From OMPR01 sp965183835 (GTDB taxonomy: Bacteria > Pseudomonadota > Alphaproteobacteria > Rhodobacterales > Rhodobacteraceae), in the NCBI GenBank assembly GCA_965183835.1, contig CBCYME010000017.1:248001-312000 (forward strand): 64,000 nucleotides of DNA, given 5' to 3'. This document shows positions 16,846-26,507 of the stretch, in pieces. Under the pieces are notes generated by a model. That model saw only the letters and a program-made list of their open reading frames with translations. It did no database searches and was not told the origin of the DNA. A program made the translations under genes and the position numbers. The number at the start of each line of letters is the position of its first letter. Within the stretch, counting starts at the first letter, position 1.

Positions 16846-19089
16846 TCACCCCTGCGTCCGCAACCATTCCATCACAGCGGGCCGTACTGATTGCTCGCCG
16901 CGGTGACGCGCATCAGAGATAATCTTACGGATCTCTTCCAGATTAGATCGCAAAAGCAGACTCTTAACCGGCCCAATTGATGCAGGTCGCATAGACAACG
17001 TCCGCAACCCCATCGCAGCAAGACACAACGCCTCGATCGGACGCCCGGCGTCTTCGCCACAAAAACTAAGCGGCGTTCCGGAAATCGCGCAGCGCTCGAC
17101 AATTCCCTCAATGAACGTCAGGAAACTCACATTAAGCGTATCATATCGACGGCGCACCCGTTCATTTTCACGGTCCGCCGCAAAGAAGAACTGCTTTAGA
17201 TCGTTGCCCCCAACGGAAACAAATCCCACCTCATCAAAGAATTTTTGGGGTGCAAAGGCCAGTGACGGCGTTTCCAACATCGCCCCGACCTCGATCGTTT
17301 CGGGCAAGACGTGGCCAAGTTTTTTCTCGCGCGCGATGGTTTTGTCCACTTCAGCGCGCGCTGCGCGATATTCTTCGAACTGGGCAACAAACGGGAACAT
17401 GATTGTCAAAGGTCGGCCATTCGCCGCCCGCATCAACGCCTGCAACTGCATACGCATCACGCCCGGCTTATCCAGACCGACCCGGATCGCCCGCCACCCC
17501 AATGCAGGGTTCGGTTCATCCGTAGGTTTCATATAGGGCAGTACCTTGTCCGACCCGATGTCCAAGGTTCGAAACACAACGCGTTTGCCGTGCGCCGCGT
17601 CCAATACACGGGAATACAGAGCTGACAATTCAGATCGCTTTGGCATCTGATTGCGCACAAGGAACTGCAATTCAGTTCGAAACAGACCAACCCCTTCGGC
17701 GCCGGAATTGTCCAAGGACGGCAAATCTGCCATCAACCCCGCGTTCATCACCATGTTAATCCGCGTCCCATCACGGGTCACTGCGGGCGTATCACGGATA
17801 GAGACATAACGGGCCTGCGCGTCAGCTTGCATCGCAATTTTGTCTCGAAATGCAGTCACAACCGAGTCACCTGGGCGCAGGTGCACAATGCCCTGATCCC
17901 CGTCCACCATGACATGATCACCGTTCAAAGCTTCGGTTGTGATCCGCTCCGCATGAACGACCAAGGGAATCGCCAATGCGCGCGCGACGATTGCTGCATG
18001 TGACCCGACGGAGCCCTCTTCCAGCACAATCCCTCTTAATGCACGTCCATATTCCAACAATTCACCCGGCCCGATGTTCCGGGCCACCAAGATGGCATCG
18101 GTTGGATGCTCGGCACCGGATTGAACACCCTGCCCGGTCAAAATCCGCAGCAGTCGGTTGCTCAGATCATCCAAGTCCGCCAAACGCTCACGCAGATAGG
18201 GGTCATTGACCTGCTCCATCCGGGCCCGCGCCTGCGATTGTTCTTTCTCGACGGCAGCTTCTGCACTCAACCCCCGCGAGATGTCTTCTTCCATGCGCCG
18301 CATCCAGCCTTTGGAATTGGCAAACATCCGATAGGCCTCAAGAACTTGTAGCTGTTCTTTGTCCCCGTTTTGGGACATCTCCAGCATTTTATCGACACCA
18401 ACGCGCAACTCTTCGACACCTTGGGTCAGGCGTTCAAGCTCACGCACGGGATCATCCGCAATGGGATTGGTAATAACGACACGTGGTTCATGCAGCAACA
18501 CATGCCCTTCGGCAGCCCCTTCTTGACCGGTTCCGCCACGCAACAAGACAGATTGTTGGTGCAAGGGGGACAGGGCCGCGCCCTCGCCCACAAACGCACC
18601 AAGTTCGGTCATTTCAGCGATGACCATCGCAACCACTTCCAAAGCATACACTTCGTCGGCGGAAAACTCGCGCGCATCGCGAGATTGAACAACTAAAACG
18701 CCTAGCTTTTCACCAAGCCGCTGAATTGGAATGCCAAGGAAGGACGAGAACCGTTCTTCGCCGGTTTCCGGCATATAGCGGAACCCTTTGGTCGACGGAG
18801 CATCAGGGGTATTGATGACCTTGCTGTACTTGGCGACCCGTCCGACCAGGCCCTCGCCCATCCGCAGGCGGGTCTGGTGAACGGACTCAGATTGCAACCC
18901 TTCGGTCGCGCAGAGCTCTAGCGTATCAGAATCACGGAACAAATAGACCGAGCAGACCTCGCTGCCCATGCTGTCCGCAATCAAATGGGTGATCTTATCC
19001 AAACGCGCCTGACCAGCGTCGTCGCTGGCCATCGCTTCACGCAGCCGACCAAGCAGCTTGCGGGATTCACTTTCTGTGCCGTCCGCCAT
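16846..19089 (-). CDS. ptsP: Phosphoenolpyruvate-protein phosphotransferase PtsP (enzyme I-Ntr)
   Basis: 747 residues. An N-terminal GAF domain (about residues 15-165) is followed by the enzyme I domains: an HPr-like-binding helical part, the phospho-histidine swivel domain with SVGSHAAIVARALAIP (active His about residue 354), and a PEP-binding TIM barrel ending with FVSVGGNDLKQFFFAADREN and the catalytic cysteine in LSFCGEDAGRP. It starts the nitrogen-related PTS relay (PtsP to PtsO to PtsN), linking PEP and nitrogen status to regulation, not to sugar transport. It sits 45 bases downstream of lysC in the lysC-ptsP order common in Rhodobacteraceae, so the two are probably co-transcribed. Confidence 0.96.
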   Translation of the reverse strand: MADGTESESRKLLGRLREAMASDDAGQARLDKITHLIADSMGSEVCSVYLFRDSDTLELCATEGLQSESVHQTRLRMGEGLVGRVAKYSKVINTPDAPSTKGFRYMPETGEERFSSFLGIPIQRLGEKLGVLVVQSRDAREFSADEVYALEVVAMVIAEMTELGAFVGEGAALSPLHQQSVLLRGGTGQEGAAEGHVLLHEPRVVITNPIADDPVRELERLTQGVEELRVGVDKMLEMSQNGDKEQLQVLEAYRMFANSKGWMRRMEEDISRGLSAEAAVEKEQSQARARMEQVNDPYLRERLADLDDLSNRLLRILTGQGVQSGAEHPTDAILVARNIGPGELLEYGRALRGIVLEEGSVGSHAAIVARALAIPLVVHAERITTEALNGDHVMVDGDQGIVHLRPGDSVVTAFRDKIAMQADAQARYVSIRDTPAVTRDGTRINMVMNAGLMADLPSLDNSGAEGVGLFRTELQFLVRNQMPKRSELSALYSRVLDAAHGKRVVFRTLDIGSDKVLPYMKPTDEPNPALGWRAIRVGLDKPGVMRMQLQALMRAANGRPLTIMFPFVAQFEEYRAARAEVDKTIAREKKLGHVLPETIEVGAMLETPSLAFAPQKFFDEVGFVSVGGNDLKQFFFAADRENERVRRRYDTLNVSFLTFIEGIVERCAISGTPLSFCGEDAGRPIEALCLAAMGLRTLSMRPASIGPVKSLLLRSNLEEIRKIISDARHRGEQSVRPAVMEWLRTQG

Positions 19090-19134
19090 GGGCCTGTCAC
19101 CTTATCTCAGTCAGGCAGGCCCTTGGCGTTTTGC

Positions 19135-20373
19135 TCAGGCTGCCTTGTCCAGTTCAAAAGCATCATGCAGTGCCTGAACAGCAAGTTCCATGTATTTCCG
19201 ATCAATCAGTACGGAAATTTTTATCTCAGAGGTTGTGATGACCTTGATGTTAATCCCCTCATCCGAGAGTACCTTGAACATTTTGGCCGCAACACCCGAC
19301 TGGGACCGCATGCCAATACCCACGACAGACACCTTGGCCACGTCCGTGTCCGCGATCAATTCCGCATAGTTCAGCTCGCCCGCGTCTTTGATTGCCAACA
19401 GCGATTTTTCGGCGCGCGCCACCTGATCCGTGGGGCAGCTAAAGGTCATGTCGGTGCGACCTTCTTCTGAGATGTTCTGCACGATCATATCAACATTGAC
19501 GCCGCCATCGGACAGCGCGTTAAAGATCGTCGCGGCAATGCCCGGGCGGTCTGCAACCGACAACAGGGTCATCTTGGCTTCGTCGCGGGAATAGGCCACA
19601 CCGGCCACAACATTGGATTCCATGATTTCCTCCTCGTCGCAGACCAGCGTACCGGCCTCATCAGATTGTTCTTCAAAGCTTGAGAGAACACGCAATTTCA
19701 CTTTGTAGCGCATCGCCAGCTCAACCGAGCGGGTTTGCAACACTTTGGCCCCCAGCGAGGCCAGTTCGAGCATTTCCTCGAACGAAATCTTGTCCAGTTT
19801 GCGCGCCTTGTCACAGATGCGCGGGTCAGTGGTATAAACACCATCAACATCGGTATAGATGTCGCAGCGATCTGCCTCAAACGCAGCCGCAAACGCAACC
19901 GCAGTGGTGTCAGACCCACCACGCCCCAGCGTTGTGATCCGCCCCTCAGGGCTAATCCCTTGGAAACCAGCCACGACAGCGACTTTCATGCCTTCGGCGA
20001 ACTTTTCGTTGATGTTCTTGGTCGGGATCTCTTCGATCCGAGCCTGACTGTGGGCACTGGTCGTCAAAAGCGGCACCTGCCACCCCTGCCAGCTGCGCGC
20101 GGGAACATCCATTTCCTGCAGTGTCAGCGCCATCAGACCAGCCGTGACGTTTTCCCCAGAAGAGACCACCGCGTCATATTCACGTGCGTCATATAAGGGT
20201 GACGTTTCATTGACCCAGCCAACCATCTCGTTCGTCTTGCCTGACATGGCTGAGACGATGACGATGACATCATAGCCCTTGGCAACTTCAACGCCGATGC
20301 GTTTGGCCGCACGACGGATACGATCCAGGTTGGCGACAGACGTGCCGCCGAATTTCATTACGAGTGTTGGCAT
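19135..20373 (-). CDS. lysC: Aspartate kinase
   Basis: 412 residues, monofunctional aspartokinase. The N-terminal KFGGTSVAN motif begins the kinase domain; GRGGSDTTAVAFAAA and the TDVDGVYTTDPR block complete the aspartate and ATP sites. Two C-terminal ACT domains (from about residue 265) carry feedback control, with SVVGIGMRSQSGVAAKMF in the second. It phosphorylates aspartate, the first step to lysine, threonine and methionine. It heads the probable lysC-ptsP transcript and is divergent from the small exported protein at 20556. Confidence 0.97.
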   Translation of the reverse strand: MPTLVMKFGGTSVANLDRIRRAAKRIGVEVAKGYDVIVIVSAMSGKTNEMVGWVNETSPLYDAREYDAVVSSGENVTAGLMALTLQEMDVPARSWQGWQVPLLTTSAHSQARIEEIPTKNINEKFAEGMKVAVVAGFQGISPEGRITTLGRGGSDTTAVAFAAAFEADRCDIYTDVDGVYTTDPRICDKARKLDKISFEEMLELASLGAKVLQTRSVELAMRYKVKLRVLSSFEEQSDEAGTLVCDEEEIMESNVVAGVAYSRDEAKMTLLSVADRPGIAATIFNALSDGGVNVDMIVQNISEEGRTDMTFSCPTDQVARAEKSLLAIKDAGELNYAELIADTDVAKVSVVGIGMRSQSGVAAKMFKVLSDEGINIKVITTSEIKISVLIDRKYMELAVQALHDAFELDKAA

Positions 20374-20555
20374 GGGGTTTAATATCTCCGCGCCCTAGCT
20401 TCAGGTTTCACGCGTCATAAGCGAGGGGGTGCTCAAGAGCAAGTGGCCAGCGCCTGTGTTAGCGTCACCGGCCCCGGATTATTGCGCCTTTGCTTTACAC
20501 CACCCCATGGCAATGACAGATTGAGGGCAATGCGTTCAACCCAACAGGATTTCCC

Positions 20556-20918
20556 ATGCGCTTGCTTTCCGCCATAGTCACACTTGCTCTATTGTCAACA
20601 CAGGCTCATGCAACAGGTGCCTCGGTATCTGGAACTGACGGATCAAATGCCCTTGGCACACTTCCCTGTGCGGCTATCGCAGGTCAACCCATTCAGAACT
20701 GCCATGCCGAACTGATCCGCCGAGATGCACAGAACGTCACGATCAACGTTCTTTTGCCAACTGGCGAAACACGCAACATCTATTTCACGGATGGGGAACC
20801 AACAGCCTCAAATTCCACTGCCAAGATCACCAGTGAGGTTCAGGGCGACGTCATGCGCATCTTTATCGAACCGGGCGAAGTGTTCCAGGTCCCAACGCAG
20901 GCCCTCGCCAACCAATAG
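20556..20918 (+). CDS. Small exported protein of unknown function
   Basis: 120 residues. A clear signal peptide (MRLLSAIVTLALLSTQAHA) has a cleavage site near residue 19. The mature part has two cysteines (C37, C48) that could form a disulfide in the periplasm, then a beta-rich segment with TINVLLPTGETRNIYFTDGEP. I do not recognise the family. It has its own promoter region, divergent from lysC, and is convergent with the SDR gene, 25 bases apart. Confidence 0.75.
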   Translation: MRLLSAIVTLALLSTQAHATGASVSGTDGSNALGTLPCAAIAGQPIQNCHAELIRRDAQNVTINVLLPTGETRNIYFTDGEPTASNSTAKITSEVQGDVMRIFIEPGEVFQVPTQALANQ

Positions 20919-20943
20919 TCAACGCCAGCTCCAGGCTTCACGT

Positions 20944-21582
20944 TCAATAGGCGTGAGGCCGACCATCCCAGGTTTCAAAGCACCCGGTTTTGTCGATGCT
21001 CAACGCATCAAATCGCGCCAGGAGGCCATCGGCAGAGGCATCCACGGTTATATCGCCAGCTTCACCCCCCATATCGGTTTTAACCCAGCCCGGATGATAG
21101 ATACCCACTGCGACCCCATCAGCTTTCAGATCCGTAGATAAATTGCGCCCAAGGTTCAAAGCCGCCGCTTTAGACGCACGGTAGATGTAGCTGCCGCCGG
21201 GCGCGCGCGTATGTGATGCCATTTGTGAGCTGATGATCGCAATTTTGCCGTTGGCGGCCCTTAGATTGGGCAGCAGGGCTTGTACCGTTAGAAACACACC
21301 TGTCACGTTGGCCGCAAATGATTGCGACCACATCTCGGGGGCATATCCATCAATGGATTGGCCTTTGTCCAGATAGACACCCGCATTGCAAATCAGTAAA
21401 TCGATGGGCTGTCCGTTCAATTCGTGGGCCATATCAGCGTGCTGGCGTGCATCCGTCACATCCAGTGTCACTGTCTCACTGCCATCACGTGCAGTCCCAG
21501 TGACTGTATGCCCAGCCGCGCGATACCGCTCAGCCATGGCTTTGCCGATCCCACGATTGGCCCCTGTAATAACAACATGCAT
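20944..21582 (-). CDS. Short-chain dehydrogenase/reductase
   Basis: 212 residues, a short classical-type SDR. TGANRGIG at residue 6 binds NAD(P); the NAG motif is in LLICNAGVY; the catalytic serine is in IISSQMASH and the tyrosine-lysine pair is in YRASKAAAL. The C-terminal substrate lobe is short and ends with FETWDGRPHAY, as in the C-factor-like and YdfG-like small SDRs. Substrate unknown. It is the last of a leftward run of small genes (NUDIX, DUF1178, SDR), with only three bases separating it from DUF1178, so these two are almost surely one operon. Confidence 0.9.
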   Translation of the reverse strand: MHVVITGANRGIGKAMAERYRAAGHTVTGTARDGSETVTLDVTDARQHADMAHELNGQPIDLLICNAGVYLDKGQSIDGYAPEMWSQSFAANVTGVFLTVQALLPNLRAANGKIAIISSQMASHTRAPGGSYIYRASKAAALNLGRNLSTDLKADGVAVGIYHPGWVKTDMGGEAGDITVDASADGLLARFDALSIDKTGCFETWDGRPHAY

Positions 21583-21585
21583 CGA

Positions 21586-22071
21586 TCAATTTGTCTTTCT
21601 GTTAGGACGAAATGGCAATGGTGTAACTGGCACACCTTCTTCAATGAGGGCTTTAGCCTCTTCAATTTTGGCTTCGCCATAGATAGCACGGGACGGCGCA
21701 TCCCCCACGTGCATGGCGCGCGCTTCATCGGCAAAATTCTCGCCAACATAGTCCGAATTCGTTTCCACCTGCTTTCGCAGCTCGGTCACCGCTTTTTCAA
21801 GCTCAGACGCCGGCTGACTTAACAGTCCCGGTTGCGAAGGCGCGGGCGGCTCAACTGCAAGGGGGGCTTCTGGGTGTTCAGCAACGGTCTTGGGCACCGC
21901 ACTGCGCGCGGGGCGAACACGGGGTGTCATGATTGCTTTTTCGACCTGACTACTGCCGCACTCCACGCACGATACCATCCCGGCTTTTGCCAGTTTTTCA
22001 TAAGCCTCTGCAGACTGGAACCAGCTGTCAAAGACATGGCCGTCGCAGCATTTCAATGCATATTGAATCAT
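21586..22071 (-). CDS. DUF1178 family protein
   Basis: 161 residues. The family N-terminus MIQYALKCCDGHVFDSWFQSAEAYEKL is followed by a C-x2-C pair (SCVECGS), suggesting a small metal- or zinc-ribbon unit with C8/C9. The middle is proline- and alanine-rich and disordered, and the C-terminal helix holds NFADEARAMHVGDAPSRAIYGEA. It is conserved in alphaproteobacteria, usually beside NUDIX or SDR genes. No function has been settled. Confidence 0.9.
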   Translation of the reverse strand: MIQYALKCCDGHVFDSWFQSAEAYEKLAKAGMVSCVECGSSQVEKAIMTPRVRPARSAVPKTVAEHPEAPLAVEPPAPSQPGLLSQPASELEKAVTELRKQVETNSDYVGENFADEARAMHVGDAPSRAIYGEAKIEEAKALIEEGVPVTPLPFRPNRKTN

Positions 22072-22150
22072 CGTCTACCCACGTTACAGGATCGCCGATA
22101 GATATCCACACCCGAATGAAGTTCAAGCCTCTCGTTTGCCTTTCCGGCAG

Positions 22151-22609
22151 TTAATGCAGAATGCGCGGGTCAAACTTGCGGATCATTTGGGCAAGTTCAG
22201 GTTCTGCCACACGCGCTGCTGCCTTTTTAGGCGAAAACCAACGCCTGTGACGTTCGCTTCGTTCCGGGAATTTGTCGGCCAATTGCTTCACCTTTATCGG
22301 GAACACTTCAACCAAACACGGGGCTTCGTTGCCGTCAGACATCACTTTGAAATGGAAATAGTGCCCCAAACTACGCGCCCTGCAATTGCCGATAACACCG
22401 GCCTCTTCCCAGGCTTCTTGCACAGCAGTGCCGGCCGCATCCCGATCCGACATTGGCCACCCTTTGGGAACGATCCAGCGCCCGGTTCGACGCGACGTGA
22501 TCAAGAGGACACGCAATTTACCGTTATCGATCCGGTAACACAGAGCCCCCATTTGACTGCAGATACCAGCCCGCGGCAACCGACCCAACACTTTGGTTGA
22601 ATTCTTCAT
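22151..22609 (-). CDS. NUDIX hydrolase, diphosphoinositol/diadenosine polyphosphate type
   Basis: 152 residues. The block TSRRTGRWIVPKGWPMSDRDAAG then AVQEAWEEAGV is the NUDIX box with a WIVPKGW lead-in, as in diphosphoinositol-polyphosphate-phosphatase-like proteins. The canonical GX5EX7REUXEEXGU is only partly kept: the first Glu is Arg and the Arg of REU is Gln, while the catalytic EE pair is present. It hydrolyses a nucleoside diphosphate linked to another group. The second NUDIX gene at 59382 has the same two changes. It starts 79 bases upstream of DUF1178 on the same strand. Confidence 0.88.
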   Translation of the reverse strand: MKNSTKVLGRLPRAGICSQMGALCYRIDNGKLRVLLITSRRTGRWIVPKGWPMSDRDAAGTAVQEAWEEAGVIGNCRARSLGHYFHFKVMSDGNEAPCLVEVFPIKVKQLADKFPERSERHRRWFSPKKAAARVAEPELAQMIRKFDPRILH

Positions 22610-22734
22610 CGTGATGCGCCCCTCCTGTTCGGAAGGTACCCCCTCACCGTGACAGAACCGCTACGATTATGTAACAAAAATCTATGTATTGTGTGTCAAA
22701 ACGGCTCAGAACCGAAATAGACCGGGGGGCGACC

Positions 22735-23505
22735 TCAACTCGACTTGGACTGAATGCCGCGACGCATGCGCTCTTCTAAGCGCACAACCAGATCTTCATC
22801 CGACAGATCGGCATCGATCGCCAAACGCCGCATGCCAAAGTGGACATGTGCAATTTGCTGGTAATATTTCGTGTAGGTATAGTTCACGCCCGCCCCTGCC
22901 ACCGCCCCAAGAATTGGAACCGTTTGCAACGCCAGTTTTTGCCCTAAAACAAGCGCCAGCTTTGGTGCAACCGCCGTGATCAGGGATTGCATCGCGCTGC
23001 CCGTCAACGTCAAACGCAGGGATAGGAAACTCAGATCCGCACCGTCATCCATCGCCAAGGGCCCCGCGGCACAAAACACCCTGACACAGTCGAATTGCAC
23101 ATTCTCCGCCTCTGGATCAAATCCATGAGTGGCCGCCACACCTTGGATCGCGCGCAATAGCACTGTGGTTGTTGCTGGCAACTCGACCAACGCCCCGGGC
23201 AAGCCCCCAAATCCACCTGCAGCGCCCATGGCTGTGGTGACGGCTGTGTTGACCCATTCTTTTTGATCCGGCACTGCGGTTCGCGAATGCTGCGCCGCCT
23301 GCATTGCTAAGAACAGTGCCCGCTCGGTTGCATCGCCCAAGCCATCACGCACTGGCTCAGGGAGCTTCTCCAGCACGTCTTCGACCTTGCCGCCCAAAAG
23401 ATTGAAAAGCTTCACACCGACACCCCCAGCAGCTTGATACCGCGCGGCAATCCGATCCAGCTCTGCTTCTGTGTCGATTGGGGCAATCAGTGCAATATCA
23501 GTCAT
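22735..23505 (-). CDS. EcsC family protein
   Basis: 256 residues, matching EcsC-like proteins: amphipathic helical N-terminus, a glycine-rich hydrophobic block TTAMGAAGGFGGLPGALVELPATT, and a conserved hydrophobic stretch VPILGAVAGAGVNYTYTKYYQQIAHVHFG. Bacillus EcsC is linked to an ABC exporter, but proteobacterial members have no defined role. It may be peripheral to the membrane. It stands between the GNAT gene upstream and the NUDIX gene downstream. Confidence 0.85.
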   Translation of the reverse strand: MTDIALIAPIDTEAELDRIAARYQAAGGVGVKLFNLLGGKVEDVLEKLPEPVRDGLGDATERALFLAMQAAQHSRTAVPDQKEWVNTAVTTAMGAAGGFGGLPGALVELPATTTVLLRAIQGVAATHGFDPEAENVQFDCVRVFCAAGPLAMDDGADLSFLSLRLTLTGSAMQSLITAVAPKLALVLGQKLALQTVPILGAVAGAGVNYTYTKYYQQIAHVHFGMRRLAIDADLSDEDLVVRLEERMRRGIQSKSS

Positions 23506-23559
23506 CTCGGCTCCTAACTCTGTTACAAGATTGGCACCCTGAGGATCAATTTCAACAGC

Positions 23560-24048
23560 TTAACGTGTCCACCGGGTCACCTGTCCTGTCACGTCAGACC
23601 AGCCCCCGGATGCCTGATCAAATCCTAATATCCGCTCTGGATTGGTTGGGGGCGGCATCTCCACGCCGTCTAGCCGCGTGAAGCCAAAGCGTTCGTAATA
23701 AGGCGCATCGCCGACCAGCATGACCCGCTTCCAGCCATAGGTCTTAGACGCCTCCAGCCCCTCAAAAATGAGATATCCGCCCAATCCTTCGCCTTGGTGC
23801 GTCGGGTGAACTGCCACTGGTCCTAGCAAAAGCGCATCCTTTGCCCCGACATGGACAGGCCAGAACCGGATCGCGCCTGCCAAGATCCCATGCTCATCTC
23901 TAGCAACCAAAGACAATTCAGCCACTGGGGGCACGTCATCCCTCAGCCGATAAGACGACAAGGCCTCGCGCCCGGGGGCAAAACACACATCATACAACGC
24001 CTCGACTTCCCACCAGTCGTCCGGCTGTTCCCGCTTAATTTCGATCAC
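23560..24048 (-). CDS. GNAT family N-acetyltransferase (YhbS-like)
   Basis: 162 residues. The acetyl-CoA loop is PVAVHPTHQGEGLGGYLI (Q-x2-G-x-G), and VMLVGDAPYYERFGF is the conserved C-terminal part of the YhbS group. Transfers an acetyl group from acetyl-CoA to an unknown amine, cytoplasmic. It starts 81 bases from the divergent flavin reductase gene and lies 54 bases upstream of the EcsC gene, in the same direction. Confidence 0.9.
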   Translation of the reverse strand: MIEIKREQPDDWWEVEALYDVCFAPGREALSSYRLRDDVPPVAELSLVARDEHGILAGAIRFWPVHVGAKDALLLGPVAVHPTHQGEGLGGYLIFEGLEASKTYGWKRVMLVGDAPYYERFGFTRLDGVEMPPPTNPERILGFDQASGGWSDVTGQVTRWTR

Positions 24049-24129
24049 TGACGCGCCTGCTTTTCCTTTACCCGTGGCAATCCGCCTATCACTTCACTAC
24101 CTCTTGGGCAAACGCTAGGAGAGAGACAG

Positions 24130-24735
24130 ATGTTTTATCGCCCGCAAGACGGTCATGACCTGCCCCATAACCCGTTCAACGCCCTGATCACACCGCGCCC
24201 CATTGGTTGGATTTCTTCTCGTGACAAACAGGGGATCAACAACCTTGCCCCCTATTCGTTTTTTAATGGCGTTGCTTACGAGCCGCCCCAAATTATGTTT
24301 GCCAGCACCGGTGCAAAACCGGACCAAAACAACACCAAAGACAGCCTTGGCAATATCGAAGACACCGGCGTCTTCTGCGTCAACATCGTTGAATTCGCGA
24401 TGCGCGACGCGATGAATGCAAGCTCTGCGGCACTAGACAAAGACGTCGATGAATTCGATCACGCAGGGCTCACGCCGATAGATTGCGAAACAATAAGCTG
24501 CGCACGCATCGCTGGTGTTCCTGCCGCCCTTGAATGCAAACTGACCCAGATCACGACATTGCCGGGACAATCCAATCGTGTCGCGTTCGGAGAGGTTGTT
24601 GGCATTCACTTGCGAGATGATTGTCTGCGCGATGGGATCTTTGATGTGACCACTTTTAGACCGCTCGCCCGCCTAGGTTACCGCGACTACTCGGTCGTTC
24701 GCGATCTGTTTTCACTCAGCCGCCCGGACGATTAA
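24130..24735 (+). CDS. Flavin reductase-like FMN-binding domain protein
   Basis: 201 residues. The flavin reductase fold is visible with N-terminal ALITPRPIGWISSRDKQG, PYSFFNGVAYEPPQIMF and the C-terminal RPLARLGYRDYSVV. It probably binds FMN and may supply reduced flavin to an oxygenase or reduce an unknown substrate. A ribosome site (GGAG) precedes it. It is a single gene, divergent from the GNAT gene and convergent with the SulP gene across a strong hairpin. Confidence 0.9.
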   Translation: MFYRPQDGHDLPHNPFNALITPRPIGWISSRDKQGINNLAPYSFFNGVAYEPPQIMFASTGAKPDQNNTKDSLGNIEDTGVFCVNIVEFAMRDAMNASSAALDKDVDEFDHAGLTPIDCETISCARIAGVPAALECKLTQITTLPGQSNRVAFGEVVGIHLRDDCLRDGIFDVTTFRPLARLGYRDYSVVRDLFSLSRPDD

Positions 24736-24803
24736 CCTCAAAAACAAAAACGCGACCCCATTTTTAAGGATCGCGCTCGGACGCCAAGCAGCGCCAAATC
24801 AGG

Positions 24804-24836
24804 ATTGAGCGCGCCCCGCAGGGGCGCTCAATTTAA
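24804..24836. terminator. Bidirectional hairpin between flavin reductase and SulP genes
   Basis: TTGAGCG...CCCC-GCA-GGGG...CGCTCAA forms a GC-rich stem with a two-base bulge. It is followed on the plus strand by ATTTAAC, and on the minus strand by ATCCTGATTT. A smaller CGCGA/TCGCG stem lies just before it. Confidence 0.6.
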
Positions 24837-24845
24837 CAACAGCCC

Positions 24846-26507
24846 TCAGTGACCACCCAAAATGCCCGTTCGGACGGAATAGTTCACGGCCAACGTGTAT
24901 TCGGGGTCATCGTCGCTATCGACCATCAAGTGACCTGCTTTGGTCAGCAACTGGTGGCAATCACGACTCAAGTGGCGCAACTGGATGGATTTTCCCTCTG
25001 CCTCGTATTTCAACGCAATCGCTTCGATCGCCTGCAGTGCTGATTGATCAACAACACGGCTACCGGCAAAATCTACGACGACTTTGTCTGGGTCAGTCTT
25101 TGGTTCAAACAATTCGGCAAAACCATCAGCCGATCCAAAAAACAAGGGCCCCTGCACGCGATATACCTTGGCCCCGTCTTCGTCTTCCCCAATCTCGGCA
25201 TGAATACGACGGGCGTTGTTCCACGCATACGCCAGTGCAGATACGATCACGCCAACAACCACGGCAACGGCGAGGTCCTCCATCACCGTCACAACCGTCA
25301 CCAGAACGATGACAAAGGCGTCCGTCAACGGCACCTTGCGCATGATCTTGAACGAGTTCCACGCAAAGGTCCCGATCACGACCATGAACATAACCCCGAC
25401 CAAAGCGGCCAGCGGGATCAACTCAATAATGGGTGATCCAACAAGGATGAACAGCAACAAGAATACCGCGGCTGCAATCCCGGCAACCCGAGTGCGTCCA
25501 CCAGATTTAACGTTGATCATAGACTGACCGATCATCGCACATCCGCCCATACCACCAAAGAAGCCAGTGACCGTATTGGAAACGCCCTGTGCGATACATT
25601 CTTGGCTGGCACCGCCGCGCTTGCCCGTCATTTCGCCCACAAGATTCAGCGTCAGCAGCGATTCAATCAAGCCAATAGCAGCCAGAATGACCGCATAAGG
25701 CAGGATGATTTCAAGCGTTTCCCAATTCAATGGTGCCAAAGCGGTGCCATACAGGCCCAAACCTTCGCCAAATGGGTTATGAAATTCAGGGAAACCGCCT
25801 TTGATCGAGGCCAGATCCCCAACTCGTGGCACATCCAGACCGAAGCCGATCACCAACGCCGCAACGATACCAATTCCGGCCAGAGGGGCCGGAATGAACC
25901 GGGTAACACGGGGCATCACCCAAATGATTGCCATGGTCAAACCCACCAGACCAAGCATCAGAAGCAACGGCACTCCGGTCAACCATTCACCACCGCTCAG
26001 GCCGTGACCCGAGTTTTCCATCGAACCGGGCACTTTGAACTGACCCATTTGGGCCAGGAAAATAACGATAGCCAACCCGTTGACAAAGCCCAACATAACC
26101 GGATGTGGCACCAGTCGGATAAATTTACCCCACTGCATGATGCCTGCAATGATCTGCAAGATCCCCATCAACACCACAGTGGCAAACAGATACTCCACCC
26201 CATGCTGCGCCACCAAGGCCACCATCACAACAGCCAACGCGCCCGTCGCACCAGAGATCATACCAGGACGACCGCCAATCAATGCGGTGATCAATCCAAC
26301 CATGAACGCCGCGTACAAACCCACCAACGGGTGCACACCTGCAACAAAGGCAAAGGCCACCGCTTCGGGCACCAGCGCCAGTGCTACGGTCAAACCCGAC
26401 AGCAATTCGATCCGAACCCGGGCGACGCTAAAGCCTTCGTCAGGCATCCAACGCAAATCAGGGTAGTCAAGACGGCTGGCAAACGCAGCCAAAAGGGCTC
26501 GGGGCAT
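24846..26507 (-). CDS. SulP family inorganic anion transporter with STAS domain
   Basis: 553 residues. About ten to twelve membrane helices precede a cytoplasmic STAS domain (from about residue 440; DKVVVDFAGSRVVDQSALQAIE). The SulP family signature is seen near the N-terminus (GLTVALALVPEAVAFAFVAGV) with SGATGAL nearby. SulP proteins carry sulfate, bicarbonate or other anions with sodium or protons; the helical EAVAF form and the GGMGGCAMIGQS block fit the bicarbonate/sulfate group, but the anion is not decided. Start chosen at the ATG after AGGA. Divergent from the IalB-like gene. Confidence 0.92.
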   Translation of the reverse strand: MPRALLAAFASRLDYPDLRWMPDEGFSVARVRIELLSGLTVALALVPEAVAFAFVAGVHPLVGLYAAFMVGLITALIGGRPGMISGATGALAVVMVALVAQHGVEYLFATVVLMGILQIIAGIMQWGKFIRLVPHPVMLGFVNGLAIVIFLAQMGQFKVPGSMENSGHGLSGGEWLTGVPLLLMLGLVGLTMAIIWVMPRVTRFIPAPLAGIGIVAALVIGFGLDVPRVGDLASIKGGFPEFHNPFGEGLGLYGTALAPLNWETLEIILPYAVILAAIGLIESLLTLNLVGEMTGKRGGASQECIAQGVSNTVTGFFGGMGGCAMIGQSMINVKSGGRTRVAGIAAAVFLLLFILVGSPIIELIPLAALVGVMFMVVIGTFAWNSFKIMRKVPLTDAFVIVLVTVVTVMEDLAVAVVVGVIVSALAYAWNNARRIHAEIGEDEDGAKVYRVQGPLFFGSADGFAELFEPKTDPDKVVVDFAGSRVVDQSALQAIEAIALKYEAEGKSIQLRHLSRDCHQLLTKAGHLMVDSDDDPEYTLAVNYSVRTGILGGH

